Shown in pieces: positions 1-7,669 of a DNA stretch of 33,848 nucleotides (positions within the stretch are counted from its first letter, which is position 1; the number at the start of each line of letters is the position of its first letter). The stretch is from assembly GCA_945877755.1 (NCBI GenBank), contig CAMCSP010000005.1, positions 1-33,848 of the forward strand. Reading direction: 5' to 3'. Position numbers and translations under genes: made by a program. The DNA is from Rickettsia typhi. Its GTDB lineage: Bacteria; Pseudomonadota; Alphaproteobacteria; Rickettsiales; JABSSG01. Below the pieces are notes generated by a model that ran no database searches, was not told the DNA's origin, and worked only from the letters and a program-made list of their open reading frames with translations.

Positions 1-93
1 AGGCCAACGTACCAGACTCAAATATTCTAAACACGACTCTTCAGTTGGAAACATATCCATTAATTCAATCAAATTTGACGGTTTAATATTCAT
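1..93 (-). CDS. IS1595/ISXO2-type transposase, N-terminal fragment (continues beyond window)
   Basis: Reverse complement of 1-93 is open from ATG: MNIKPSNLIELMDMFPTEESCLEYLSLVRWP, resembling the N-terminus of IS1595-family transposases (FPTEE.C..YL...RWP). Not in the ORF track because it is truncated by the window edge. Confidence 0.75.
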   Translation of the reverse strand, partial: MNIKPSNLIELMDMFPTEESCLEYLSLVRWP

Positions 94-204
94 AATAACC
101 AATACTACATGTAGTAGCTAGTGGAGTCAACTGCATAGCCAGGTAAAACATTATGGGATGCACAAATAGGAGGGTTCTTGCCCAATAATATTAATGAGTA
201 AGTT

Positions 205-1143
205 ATGAAGCATATTGAAGTTGTTCAGTATAATGATGATTGGCCAAAAATGTTTGAACAGGAAGCTGCTTCAATAAAACAAGCGCTTGGCAATAATTGT
301 ATAGAAATTCATCATGTTGGTTCTACGTCTATTCCCGGCTTATCTGCAAAACCTATTATTGATATAATTGCAGTTACTAAAGTTCCAGAAAACACCATAG
401 AACCTCTAAAATCGTTAGGATTTGAATATAAAGGAGAATATAATATTCCAATGCATTTTGGATTTAATAAGAAAGAAGATACACAGGTTAATCTTCATGT
501 TTATGAACAAGGCAATCCAGAAATTAAACTCAATATTTTGTTTAGAGATTACTTGCGTGCGCATCCTGAAGCATGTCAGGAATATGCTGAACTAAAAAAT
601 AATCTGCTTTCGCAAAAACCTTCATATGAAAAAAATAATCGTTTAGTTACCGGATATAATATGGGCAAAGATGCTTTTATTAGAAATATATTAGATAAAG
701 CAGGATTTAATGAAATTAGAATGGTGCGCTGTGCCCATTATCATGATTGGGAAGAATATCACCGGATTTGTGAAGAGCAAATATTTAGTCCAATCAATGT
801 GGTTTATAATCGTAATCATTCAAATTTTAATTCGGAAAATCATTATCATTATGTGCTATATAAAGGTACAAAAATTGTTTCTATTGCTCATATAGAATTT
901 CTGAATGCAAATGAGGTTGCTATTAGAGCTTTTGCAACTGATTATCCGTATAAGGACCATCATTACGGTTCGCATATGATGGAATTTCTAGAAAAATGGA
1001 TAAAGTATCATGGGCAGAATATTATTAGAGTCCATGCGCGCTTAAGTGCAGAGAAATTTTATCGAAAACTCGGATATGTTGAAATGGATTTTAACGACCT
1101 ATCTCTTTCAAAGAGTTTTATTAATTTAGGCAAGAATCTATAA
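205..1143 (+). CDS. GrpB family protein fused to C-terminal GNAT acetyltransferase domain
   Basis: N-terminal VVQYNDDWPKMFEQEAASIKQALGN..IHHVGSTSIPGLSAKPIIDI is GrpB-like (nucleotidyltransferase fold); C-terminal IRAFATDYPYKDHHYGSHMMEFLEKW..VHARLSAEKFYRKLGY is GNAT-like. Confidence 0.85.
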   Translation: MKHIEVVQYNDDWPKMFEQEAASIKQALGNNCIEIHHVGSTSIPGLSAKPIIDIIAVTKVPENTIEPLKSLGFEYKGEYNIPMHFGFNKKEDTQVNLHVYEQGNPEIKLNILFRDYLRAHPEACQEYAELKNNLLSQKPSYEKNNRLVTGYNMGKDAFIRNILDKAGFNEIRMVRCAHYHDWEEYHRICEEQIFSPINVVYNRNHSNFNSENHYHYVLYKGTKIVSIAHIEFLNANEVAIRAFATDYPYKDHHYGSHMMEFLEKWIKYHGQNIIRVHARLSAEKFYRKLGYVEMDFNDLSLSKSFINLGKNL

Positions 1144-1296
1144 GTATTTAACTTAGTTATTATAAAGTTGTAGTAGCAATAAAACTAGTTTATAAGCTTC
1201 CAAAGTAAGTTGAGAAAAATGCATAATGGTTTTGTTGAGTACGAAATTAGCCATGGCATTGATGTAAATTATAAATAATTTTTTAGAAGGTGTTTT

Positions 1297-1971
1297 ATGA
1301 AAATAGAAAGTTTTAATTTTCTAGATGAGTCTAGAGACAGGTTAATTCCAGTTGCTCTTTATTTTCATGAAGAAAGAAAGCATACTAAAAAAATTCCAGT
1401 AGTGCTTTTGAATCATGGGTCTGGATCATTTTATACTCGTTATTCATATCTTGCTGACTTTCTTGCTGATAAAGGTTATGCAGTAATTAGTATTCAACAC
1501 GATCTTATTGAGGATGAACCGATTACATTGCCAAAATTTAATGAAGGAATAGTAAAAGAAATTCGTAAACCTATATGGGAAATGTGGATTGCCAACATGT
1601 CATATGTGATAAAGGAGTTTAAAAAAATTATGCCAGATTTTGATCTAGATAGACTTACATTATTGGGTCATTCGACTGGCGGGGATGTTATTATGTATTT
1701 TGCTGAAAAATATCCTGATATGGTTGCTGATCTCATTTCATTAGATGGGCTCCGTTGTCCCTTTCCAAGGAATATTAAATCACGAGTTCTAATGTTTTTA
1801 GCAAATGACACGATAACAGATCAAGGAGTGATTCCCAATAATAATGAAAAGCATCAGTTGGATATACAAACCGTAAAGCTTAATGCAAAACATCGAGAAT
1901 ATTCAGATCGAGGGTCTGATAATATTAAGCAGGAGGTGATATCAATTGTTGGCAAATTCCTGCATCTTTAG
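1297..1971 (+). CDS. alpha/beta hydrolase
   Basis: VVLLNHGSGSFYTRYSYLADFLADKGYAVISIQHD and nucleophile elbow LLGHSTGGDV. Confidence 0.8.
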   Translation: MKIESFNFLDESRDRLIPVALYFHEERKHTKKIPVVLLNHGSGSFYTRYSYLADFLADKGYAVISIQHDLIEDEPITLPKFNEGIVKEIRKPIWEMWIANMSYVIKEFKKIMPDFDLDRLTLLGHSTGGDVIMYFAEKYPDMVADLISLDGLRCPFPRNIKSRVLMFLANDTITDQGVIPNNNEKHQLDIQTVKLNAKHREYSDRGSDNIKQEVISIVGKFLHL

Positions 1972-1974
1972 CTC

Positions 1975-2100
1975 ATACTGAGTCGTAATCTTTATATCAG
2001 GTTGTCGAACTTCGAGTTCTACGGTGCTCAGCTACTAAAGTGTAGGCTCCGCTTCTCGACTACTTGTTCTACTACTGCTATTTTGATTGCAGCTCAGTAT
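1975..2100. repeat. Dispersed intergenic repeat, copy 1 (94-nt core 1996-2089, flanking imperfect inverted repeats 1975-1990 / 2085-2100)
   Basis: Core aligns without gaps to 23357-23450 (82/94 identical by hand). atactgagtcgtaatc and gattgcagctcagtat are inverted repeats (13/16). Lies between convergent genes. Confidence 0.8.
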
Positions 2101-2122
2101 CAATTTCATCCAATCAAAGAGT

Positions 2123-2767
2123 TTATTTGATATCATCAAATATTGCTAAATTATATGCATCATTCCAGAAATGCCATTCCAAGCAGGTGCTTTTATAAAA
2201 AACATCTAGCATTTTTTCACGTATTTCATTAGTGGTGTTTTCACCTAGTTCATCAAAAATTTTAATTACTACGTCAACTGATCCACTGAAAGATTCACTT
2301 GAGTAATTTTTAATCCAATTGGTATAAGTATTATTGTTAACTGAATTTTTAGAGATTGATAACCCAACTTCTCGGTATGCCCAAAAGCAGGGCAATAATG
2401 CTGCAACTGCTAATTCTACTGGTTCAGTTGCACAAATACTTACTAAATAACTAGTGAAGCTTATTGTTGTCGGAGCAATTAATCCCGTTTTTATTACACC
2501 TGGATTTTTAGCAAAAATTCCTTTTCCGGCAGCAAAACAATTATTAGCATGTTGAAGAAATATAGGTGCATATTCTGATTTAATTTTTGCTGCAATAATG
2601 GAGTTGCACCTGCCAAAATCATGTAGCCAAAGACTATCTTGTTCAATGTAATAAGAAAATCTGTTATGAGCTAATGTCCCACGCGCCATTTCTTGATTGA
2701 ATGGATGCGAAGTAGCTGCATTAATAACGCTTACTGATTTTTGCCATGCTTGTTCAGATAATTTCAT
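2123..2767 (-). CDS. tenA: TenA family protein (thiaminase II / aminopyrimidine aminohydrolase, TenA_C type)
   Basis: TenA-like fold motifs; AALLPCFWAYREVG carries the TenA_C active-site Cys context; located in a TPP-riboswitch operon. Confidence 0.9.
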   Translation of the reverse strand: MKLSEQAWQKSVSVINAATSHPFNQEMARGTLAHNRFSYYIEQDSLWLHDFGRCNSIIAAKIKSEYAPIFLQHANNCFAAGKGIFAKNPGVIKTGLIAPTTISFTSYLVSICATEPVELAVAALLPCFWAYREVGLSISKNSVNNNTYTNWIKNYSSESFSGSVDVVIKIFDELGENTTNEIREKMLDVFYKSTCLEWHFWNDAYNLAIFDDIK

Positions 2768-3492
2768 AAAGACCTCGATTTATTATTAATTACATTGTCT
2801 AGTATTATTCCAACTTCACTTAGGTTAGTTACGGTAATATCTGGTTTTACTTCTGGTCTTGGGTTTCCTACTAAAATAGACGTGCAACCAGCAGCTTTTG
2901 CTGAAGTCACGTCTCCTGGAGTGTCTCCTAGATATAATATTGATCTGCTAGGAGCAATGCCGATAGAGTTTAGAGCTTCTATTAGCAAATCTGGACTAGG
3001 CTTAAGATGCTGATCATTTTTTGAACCAATAACAACCGAAAAATAATCACTAAGTCCAAGTATTTCAATCTCTTTTACAAGTAAGTTATGATCTAGATTA
3101 CTTACAACTCCTTGTGGTAATCTATAATCTTTTATTCTTTTGATTAGTTCCTCAGCACCTGGTATTAGATTACTTCTTGAGAGAGGGTGTGTAGAAAAAT
3201 GATGACGAAAGGCCTCAAGCGCCTCTTCTGTTTTTGTTTGGCATTGCATGGTTCGTGTAAAAGTATCACGAATGGATTTTGAGTCTGCTAGAGACTGCAT
3301 TTTTGGATGACCAAACATAAACAATACTTCGTTTATACTATTAAGAAATTGATTTCCTCGAAACTCCATCAAAGTTCCGTCCCAGTCGTAAAATACCCCA
3401 GTTATGCCATTTGACAAAGAACGAGTGGTGGTTACAGTTTGTAAGTACCTAGGAGTAAAATTCATTTGTAAGTGTCTGGGAGTAATTTTCAT
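2764..3492 (-). CDS. HAD superfamily phosphatase (candidate thiamine monophosphate phosphatase)
   Basis: DWDGTLMEF, VVSNLDH, KPSPDLL, LYLGDTPGDVTSAKAAG HAD motifs; ATGA overlap with tenA. Substrate assignment is inference from context. Confidence 0.85.
   Translation of the reverse strand: MKITPRHLQMNFTPRYLQTVTTTRSLSNGITGVFYDWDGTLMEFRGNQFLNSINEVLFMFGHPKMQSLADSKSIRDTFTRTMQCQTKTEEALEAFRHHFSTHPLSRSNLIPGAEELIKRIKDYRLPQGVVSNLDHNLLVKEIEILGLSDYFSVVIGSKNDQHLKPSPDLLIEALNSIGIAPSRSILYLGDTPGDVTSAKAAGCTSILVGNPRPEVKPDITVTNLSEVGIILDNVINNKSRSL
3439..3492 (-). repeat. 27-nt tandem direct duplication at the 5' end of the HAD gene
   Basis: ttgtaagtacctaggagtaaaattcat / ttgtaagtgtctgggagtaattttcat, 22/27 identical; both units encode M-x-x-TPR-x-LQ and both begin with an in-frame ATG. 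Confidence 0.8.
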
Positions 3493-4127
3493 AATGAGCC
3501 CATATCCTCAATGGTTTCGGTGTAGATCATCACCAATAATTTTCCTTCAAGAACTTCTATAGTAATATTTTCTGAAACAGTTCTGTTAAAGCAGGAATTA
3601 TTTCCTGGAAATTGTAATGTTTCATCATTTAATTCCCATTTTAAACCTAAAGTTCTAACTTTTGCCTTTGTCATAGCTAGTAGTGATATTTTAGTATTTG
3701 GCGTTAAAACCAAATTAGAGACAGTATGTCCTTTTAAGACATAGCCAATTAATGGCGGAGAATAGAAGGAGCATTCATTTTCGGCGATGATATTGATATT
3801 GTATAAAATATGATCGATAAACCCGCCACCAATACCAAATACAATAGTAGGTAATAATTGATTTTGAGCAAGATAGTGTAATGCTTTCTGGAAATCTGAC
3901 TGATCTTGATTAGGCAAATAAATTATTTTTCTGTCTGGGTGGTTATCACGTTCAATACTATCGAGATCGCCAATGATTATAGATGGTTCTATTCCGATCT
4001 TTAGCAATTTATCAGCAGCACCATCAGTCGCAACAATTACTTTATCTTCAGTAAAGAAGTGACTGGTTGGCAAGTCGCCGTTCAAGCATAAAATGGATTT
4101 GGCATTTTGATAACATTTAAGTGGCAT
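3489..4127 (-). CDS. thiamine pyrophosphokinase (TPK)
   Basis: VIVATDGAADKLLKIGIEPSIIIGDLDSI...DQSDFQKALHYL matches the TPK catalytic domain pattern. Confidence 0.9.
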   Translation of the reverse strand: MPLKCYQNAKSILCLNGDLPTSHFFTEDKVIVATDGAADKLLKIGIEPSIIIGDLDSIERDNHPDRKIIYLPNQDQSDFQKALHYLAQNQLLPTIVFGIGGGFIDHILYNINIIAENECSFYSPPLIGYVLKGHTVSNLVLTPNTKISLLAMTKAKVRTLGLKWELNDETLQFPGNNSCFNRTVSENITIEVLEGKLLVMIYTETIEDMGSL

Positions 4128-4377
4128 CGTAATATCTTTTTTGAAATATAGATATCAAGATAGTTATTAAGCCAACTACATTACTATAAATAACAAAATC
4201 GGCACCTGTATATAGACCATAAACAATCCATGATATGGAGCAGCCAAGAAAGTTGTATAGCATGACTTTTGATATATCATGTGCTGATTTTGTTTTGTAA
4301 GTTTTGTAGATTTGTGGAATAAATCCAACAAAAGAAGTAATGGTGGCTATAATACCAAATAGATCAACTATGTTCAC
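4117..4377 (-). CDS. SemiSWEET / PQ-loop (MtN3-like) small transporter, candidate thiamine-compound transporter
   Basis: DLFGIIATITSFVGFIPQIYKTYKTKSAHDISKVMLYNFLGCSISWIVYGLY is PQ-loop/SemiSWEET-like. The ORF track starts at 4395, but that ATG lies inside the riboswitch aptamer; the in-frame GTG at 4377 preceded by ggaggga is the more likely start. Confidence 0.82.
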   Translation of the reverse strand: MNIVDLFGIIATITSFVGFIPQIYKTYKTKSAHDISKVMLYNFLGCSISWIVYGLYTGADFVIYSNVVGLITILISIFQKRYYDAT

Positions 4378-4382
4378 ATCTC

Positions 4383-4462
4383 CCTCCGCTAGCATTAACT
4401 AGATCAAGTTGTAAGGGTATTTCTCAGCTGAAAAAGTAAATTCTAAATCAGCACCCCTGGTG
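4383..4462 (-). promoter_or_regulatory. TPP riboswitch (THI element)
   Basis: Reverse complement reads ccaggggtgctgatttagaatttactttttcagCTGAGAaatACCCttacaacTTGATCTaGTTAATgCtAGCGgAGGGA, containing the diagnostic THI-box elements (GGGGTGC, CTGAGA-ACCC, TGATCT, AGCGNAGGGA) directly upstream of a thiamine operon. Confidence 0.95.
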
Positions 4463-4603
4463 AATTATTTTCAAGCTGACTATACATTATGGCTGATTTT
4501 TGTCAAGAGCATTCTGTAGTTTAGATATTGTTATTAAAAATAATTGTGATTTTTGCTAAATGGTAGTACCAATAAATAAGATTTATTTTTATTTACTGAT
4601 TTC

Positions 4604-5794
4604 ATGAATAAGGTTTCGTTACCACCATTTTGGATTATCGCGTTTATTGCGGGGTTACCGTTATTTGCTGAAACGGCTTATACACCGTCATTGCCTGACA
4701 TTGCTTGCGCATTAAAAGTTTCAGAATCAATGGCTGAGTATACACTTACTGTATATATTTTTGGCATGGCTATTGGTATTCTTTTCTGGGGACATCTTTC
4801 TGATAGAATTGGACGAAAGCCTTGCATTTTAGGAGCCCTATGCTTTTTTATACTTGGTTGTGTAGGTTGTTATTTCTCTGAGTCAATTCACATTTTGATG
4901 TTCTTTAGACTTATTCAGGCATTCGGTGGGAGTGTAGGAAATGTACTCGCTCAATCTATTGCTAGAGATGCATTTCAAGGACCAGCTTTAGGAAAAGCAT
5001 ATTCTGTAGTTGCTAGTAGCGTAGCGCTTTTTCCGGCTATCGGTCCAGTTATTGGTGGCCATATAGCAGAGTATTTTGGGTGGTATGATATTTTTTTATT
5101 CCTTATAATTTTTGCACTAGTTTTGGGTTGGGCTGTAGTAAAAAAACTGCCTGAAACTCATGGAGTAAAAGATCAAAAGTCAATATCCTTTAAAGAAGTA
5201 TTGCCAATTATGCTAAAGGATAAAAAACTTATTGGCCTTGGATTATTGGTAGCTGCAAGTAATGGTTTGGGGTTTTGTTATTTTGCAGAAGCGCCATTTT
5301 ATTTAATGAATCTTCTTGGGTTGACCACTAGTGAATATGGTTTTACTTTTATCGCTATTGCTATTAGCGCTATGTTTGGTGGATTGTGTTCGGCAAAACT
5401 TCAAGATAATTATACGTCTAGGACTATTTTAGGATATGGGCTTTTATTGATATTGATTGCCGGCTTATCATTTAGCCTAATCATAATATATAATACAGAA
5501 ATTGAGCAAATGTCTAATCTTGCGCTAATTATTGTTGCGGTTACAGCGCAAATGATTTTTACTTTTAGTAGAGGCTTAGTTAATAGTAATGCTCTTGCAT
5601 TAGCCTTGGTCGATTACAAATGGTGCGTTGGCACGGCATCTAGCTTGTTTGGCTGTTTCTATTATTTCACTGTATCATTATTTACTTTGGGTATGGGGGC
5701 GTTACATAATGGAACATTGTTACCAATGCCACTATATTTCTTCGCAATTGGTTTGTTTATGATGTTGGTGAGGAGAATAACCATGCGTGGTTAA
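4604..5794 (+). CDS. MFS transporter, Bcr/CflA-type drug efflux family
   Basis: AETAYTPSLPDIACALKVSESMAEYTLTVYIFGMAIGILFWGHLSDRIGRKPCILG typical of Bcr/CflA. Confidence 0.88.
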   Translation: MNKVSLPPFWIIAFIAGLPLFAETAYTPSLPDIACALKVSESMAEYTLTVYIFGMAIGILFWGHLSDRIGRKPCILGALCFFILGCVGCYFSESIHILMFFRLIQAFGGSVGNVLAQSIARDAFQGPALGKAYSVVASSVALFPAIGPVIGGHIAEYFGWYDIFLFLIIFALVLGWAVVKKLPETHGVKDQKSISFKEVLPIMLKDKKLIGLGLLVAASNGLGFCYFAEAPFYLMNLLGLTTSEYGFTFIAIAISAMFGGLCSAKLQDNYTSRTILGYGLLLILIAGLSFSLIIIYNTEIEQMSNLALIIVAVTAQMIFTFSRGLVNSNALALALVDYKWCVGTASSLFGCFYYFTVSLFTLGMGALHNGTLLPMPLYFFAIGLFMMLVRRITMRG

Positions 5795-5803
5795 CTCTTC
5801 TTA

Positions 5804-6301
5804 TTATTTCAACTCGGCTGTTTGGTTATGTTTTGCATGCTTATTTTCCTTTGCGCAACCTACATATAGGAAGTAAGAATTATTTTCAAAAGGATATGAC
5901 TTGAAATCTATCTGTGTTAGACCAAGTTCTTTTCGAATCAAATTTCTAAATTGATTTAAAATGATTAGATGAGACTCTCCTGATTCAGGATCACTTTTTT
6001 TATGAGAAAAAAATTCAGCAAATTTTTTAGAGATTTCTGGGTTATCAGTACATATAAGAAGTTTAGAAAAAGTAGCTCTGACATCTTCTATTTCGACTTT
6101 TTGCAAAAGCGCACCTTGTTTCTTAAAATAGTAAGAAGTTTGAGCATCTAAAATATTCAAGGCTTCTAGGAAAGCATCTTTCTTGACTTGTAATCTTGTT
6201 TCAAAGTTTTTTTGGGGAAAAGCTAGCGCATATGCAATAAAAACCATAATCAATGGTAGTAATCCTTGCATTAGCTGGGCAAAAGTTTGTAAGTATTCCA
6301 T
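5804..6301 (-). CDS. hypothetical protein with N-terminal membrane anchor
   Basis: 165-aa ORF with hydrophobic segment LLPLIMVFIAYALAFP; no family recognised. Confidence 0.6.
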   Translation of the reverse strand: MEYLQTFAQLMQGLLPLIMVFIAYALAFPQKNFETRLQVKKDAFLEALNILDAQTSYYFKKQGALLQKVEIEDVRATFSKLLICTDNPEISKKFAEFFSHKKSDPESGESHLIILNQFRNLIRKELGLTQIDFKSYPFENNSYFLYVGCAKENKHAKHNQTAELK

Positions 6302-6409
6302 ATGCCACCTACTTTAATTAAAAAATAGACATTGGTATTACATTTAAAATGTATAGCAGATTTTTGGGATAGTGTCAAGGAAGTCAGTATATTGTACCAT
6401 GCTAAGCGC

Positions 6410-7018
6410 TTATTTCACGTGAGTTTTTTCTTTCAATTCCATGGCTTTTTTACGCATATTATGGTATTCTTCTATTGGAATATATTTATCGACAGGAATA
6501 TAATCAATAAATAATTTACCATGTACATGATCGGTTTCATGTTGAATAATGCGAGCTAAAAATCCTTCAGCAGTGCCTTCTAATAAATTGCCCTCAACGT
6601 CATAAGCTTTGTAATTGATTTTCTTGTAGCGTGTGACTAGGCCAGTAAGATCTTTCACTGAAAAACATCCTTCATAATCTTCATTTTTTCCTTGTTCTTC
6701 AATTCCTTCATAACTTGGATTAATCCAGATAGATTTAGGCATTGATTGAGTAAAATCTTGACGCCATTTTTTTAATCCTGGAGTTTCGTTAGCAGCAAAA
6801 ACTATTATTTTTTTGGCTATGCCGACTTGTGGTGCAGCAAGTCCGGCAATATTCGATTCTTCATCATATTTCGCTTCTAATATTGCAATGTCGTTCTTAT
6901 CCTCAACGCTTAAGGGAAAAGTTAAACTTTTGGCAGGAGTTGTTAAAATATGAGGCCTAAAGCCATTGACATCAGCAACTAAATATTGAGGTAGAGGATG
7001 TTTTTTAGTAGTGTTCAT
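6410..7018 (-). CDS. def: peptide deformylase-like protein (divergent)
   Basis: GLAAPQVG, EGCFSV and QHETDHVHG correspond to Def motifs 1-3 (canonical EGCLS and QHExDHLxG). Confidence 0.85.
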   Translation of the reverse strand: MNTTKKHPLPQYLVADVNGFRPHILTTPAKSLTFPLSVEDKNDIAILEAKYDEESNIAGLAAPQVGIAKKIIVFAANETPGLKKWRQDFTQSMPKSIWINPSYEGIEEQGKNEDYEGCFSVKDLTGLVTRYKKINYKAYDVEGNLLEGTAEGFLARIIQHETDHVHGKLFIDYIPVDKYIPIEEYHNMRKKAMELKEKTHVK

Positions 7019-7026
7019 GGTGTTTA

Positions 7027-7437
7027 TTATCTATATAACGAAAATTTTTTGGTTATCTGAGAGACAACATCCCATTTTCCAAAAATTACAGAAGCATAAT
7101 AAATATGTTCATTTTGAGTCTTTTTTGAAATAGACTCTATTTGCTCTAAATATGTTCCTCCAGTCATACTGTTGACAAATGCTAGTTGTGTGACCCCAGC
7201 CTCTTTTGCGCTTATTACCGCCTTCATGATCTCACTTGATTTGCCACGTAGCACTATGTAAGGCAGGCCTGAAATCTTCCACTCGTTAGCACTTGCATCG
7301 ATATTAGATTGCAGAAAGCAAATGTTTTCCCCAAGCAATGCTCCAATTGCCAAAGAAGCATGCGCTACTGCATTCATCGCAACACCAGCCTCTATATCTT
7401 TATTTACGATTATAACTAGTTTGTTTTCAAAGGTCAT
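7027..7437 (-). CDS. DUF2000 family protein
   Basis: [31 protein letters not shown] resembles the DUF2000 N-terminus. Confidence 0.75.
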   Translation of the reverse strand: MTFENKLVIIVNKDIEAGVAMNAVAHASLAIGALLGENICFLQSNIDASANEWKISGLPYIVLRGKSSEIMKAVISAKEAGVTQLAFVNSMTGGTYLEQIESISKKTQNEHIYYASVIFGKWDVVSQITKKFSLYR

Positions 7438-7669
7438 TTTCCCTCTTTATATTAGTTAAAAAATGTTCTAGCCCAATGGTTCTTATAAGTTTGGTGAGCT
7501 AAGCCCCCATGCAAAAACTTACAAATAATAATTCGGATGGGTAAAACGCATTTGGCCTAAATATATACATTATTCTACTATATTGTTGTTATTTTTCTAG
7601 AGTAAATAATTGTTTTGCGATAATTATCAACCTTAAGCCCATCAAAGCAATACAGAATCAGATTAAGTA

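Noticed and set aside
710-895. 61-aa plus ORF
   Set aside because: Out-of-frame inside the GrpB-GNAT gene, no family resemblance.
2795-3013. 72-aa plus ORF
   Set aside because: Antisense to the HAD phosphatase gene, spurious.
7438-7669. Possible structured ncRNA between the DUF2000 and TPR genes (taagttt...aaaactta arms)
   Set aside because: Only short arms in AT-rich sequence; no known RNA family recognised.
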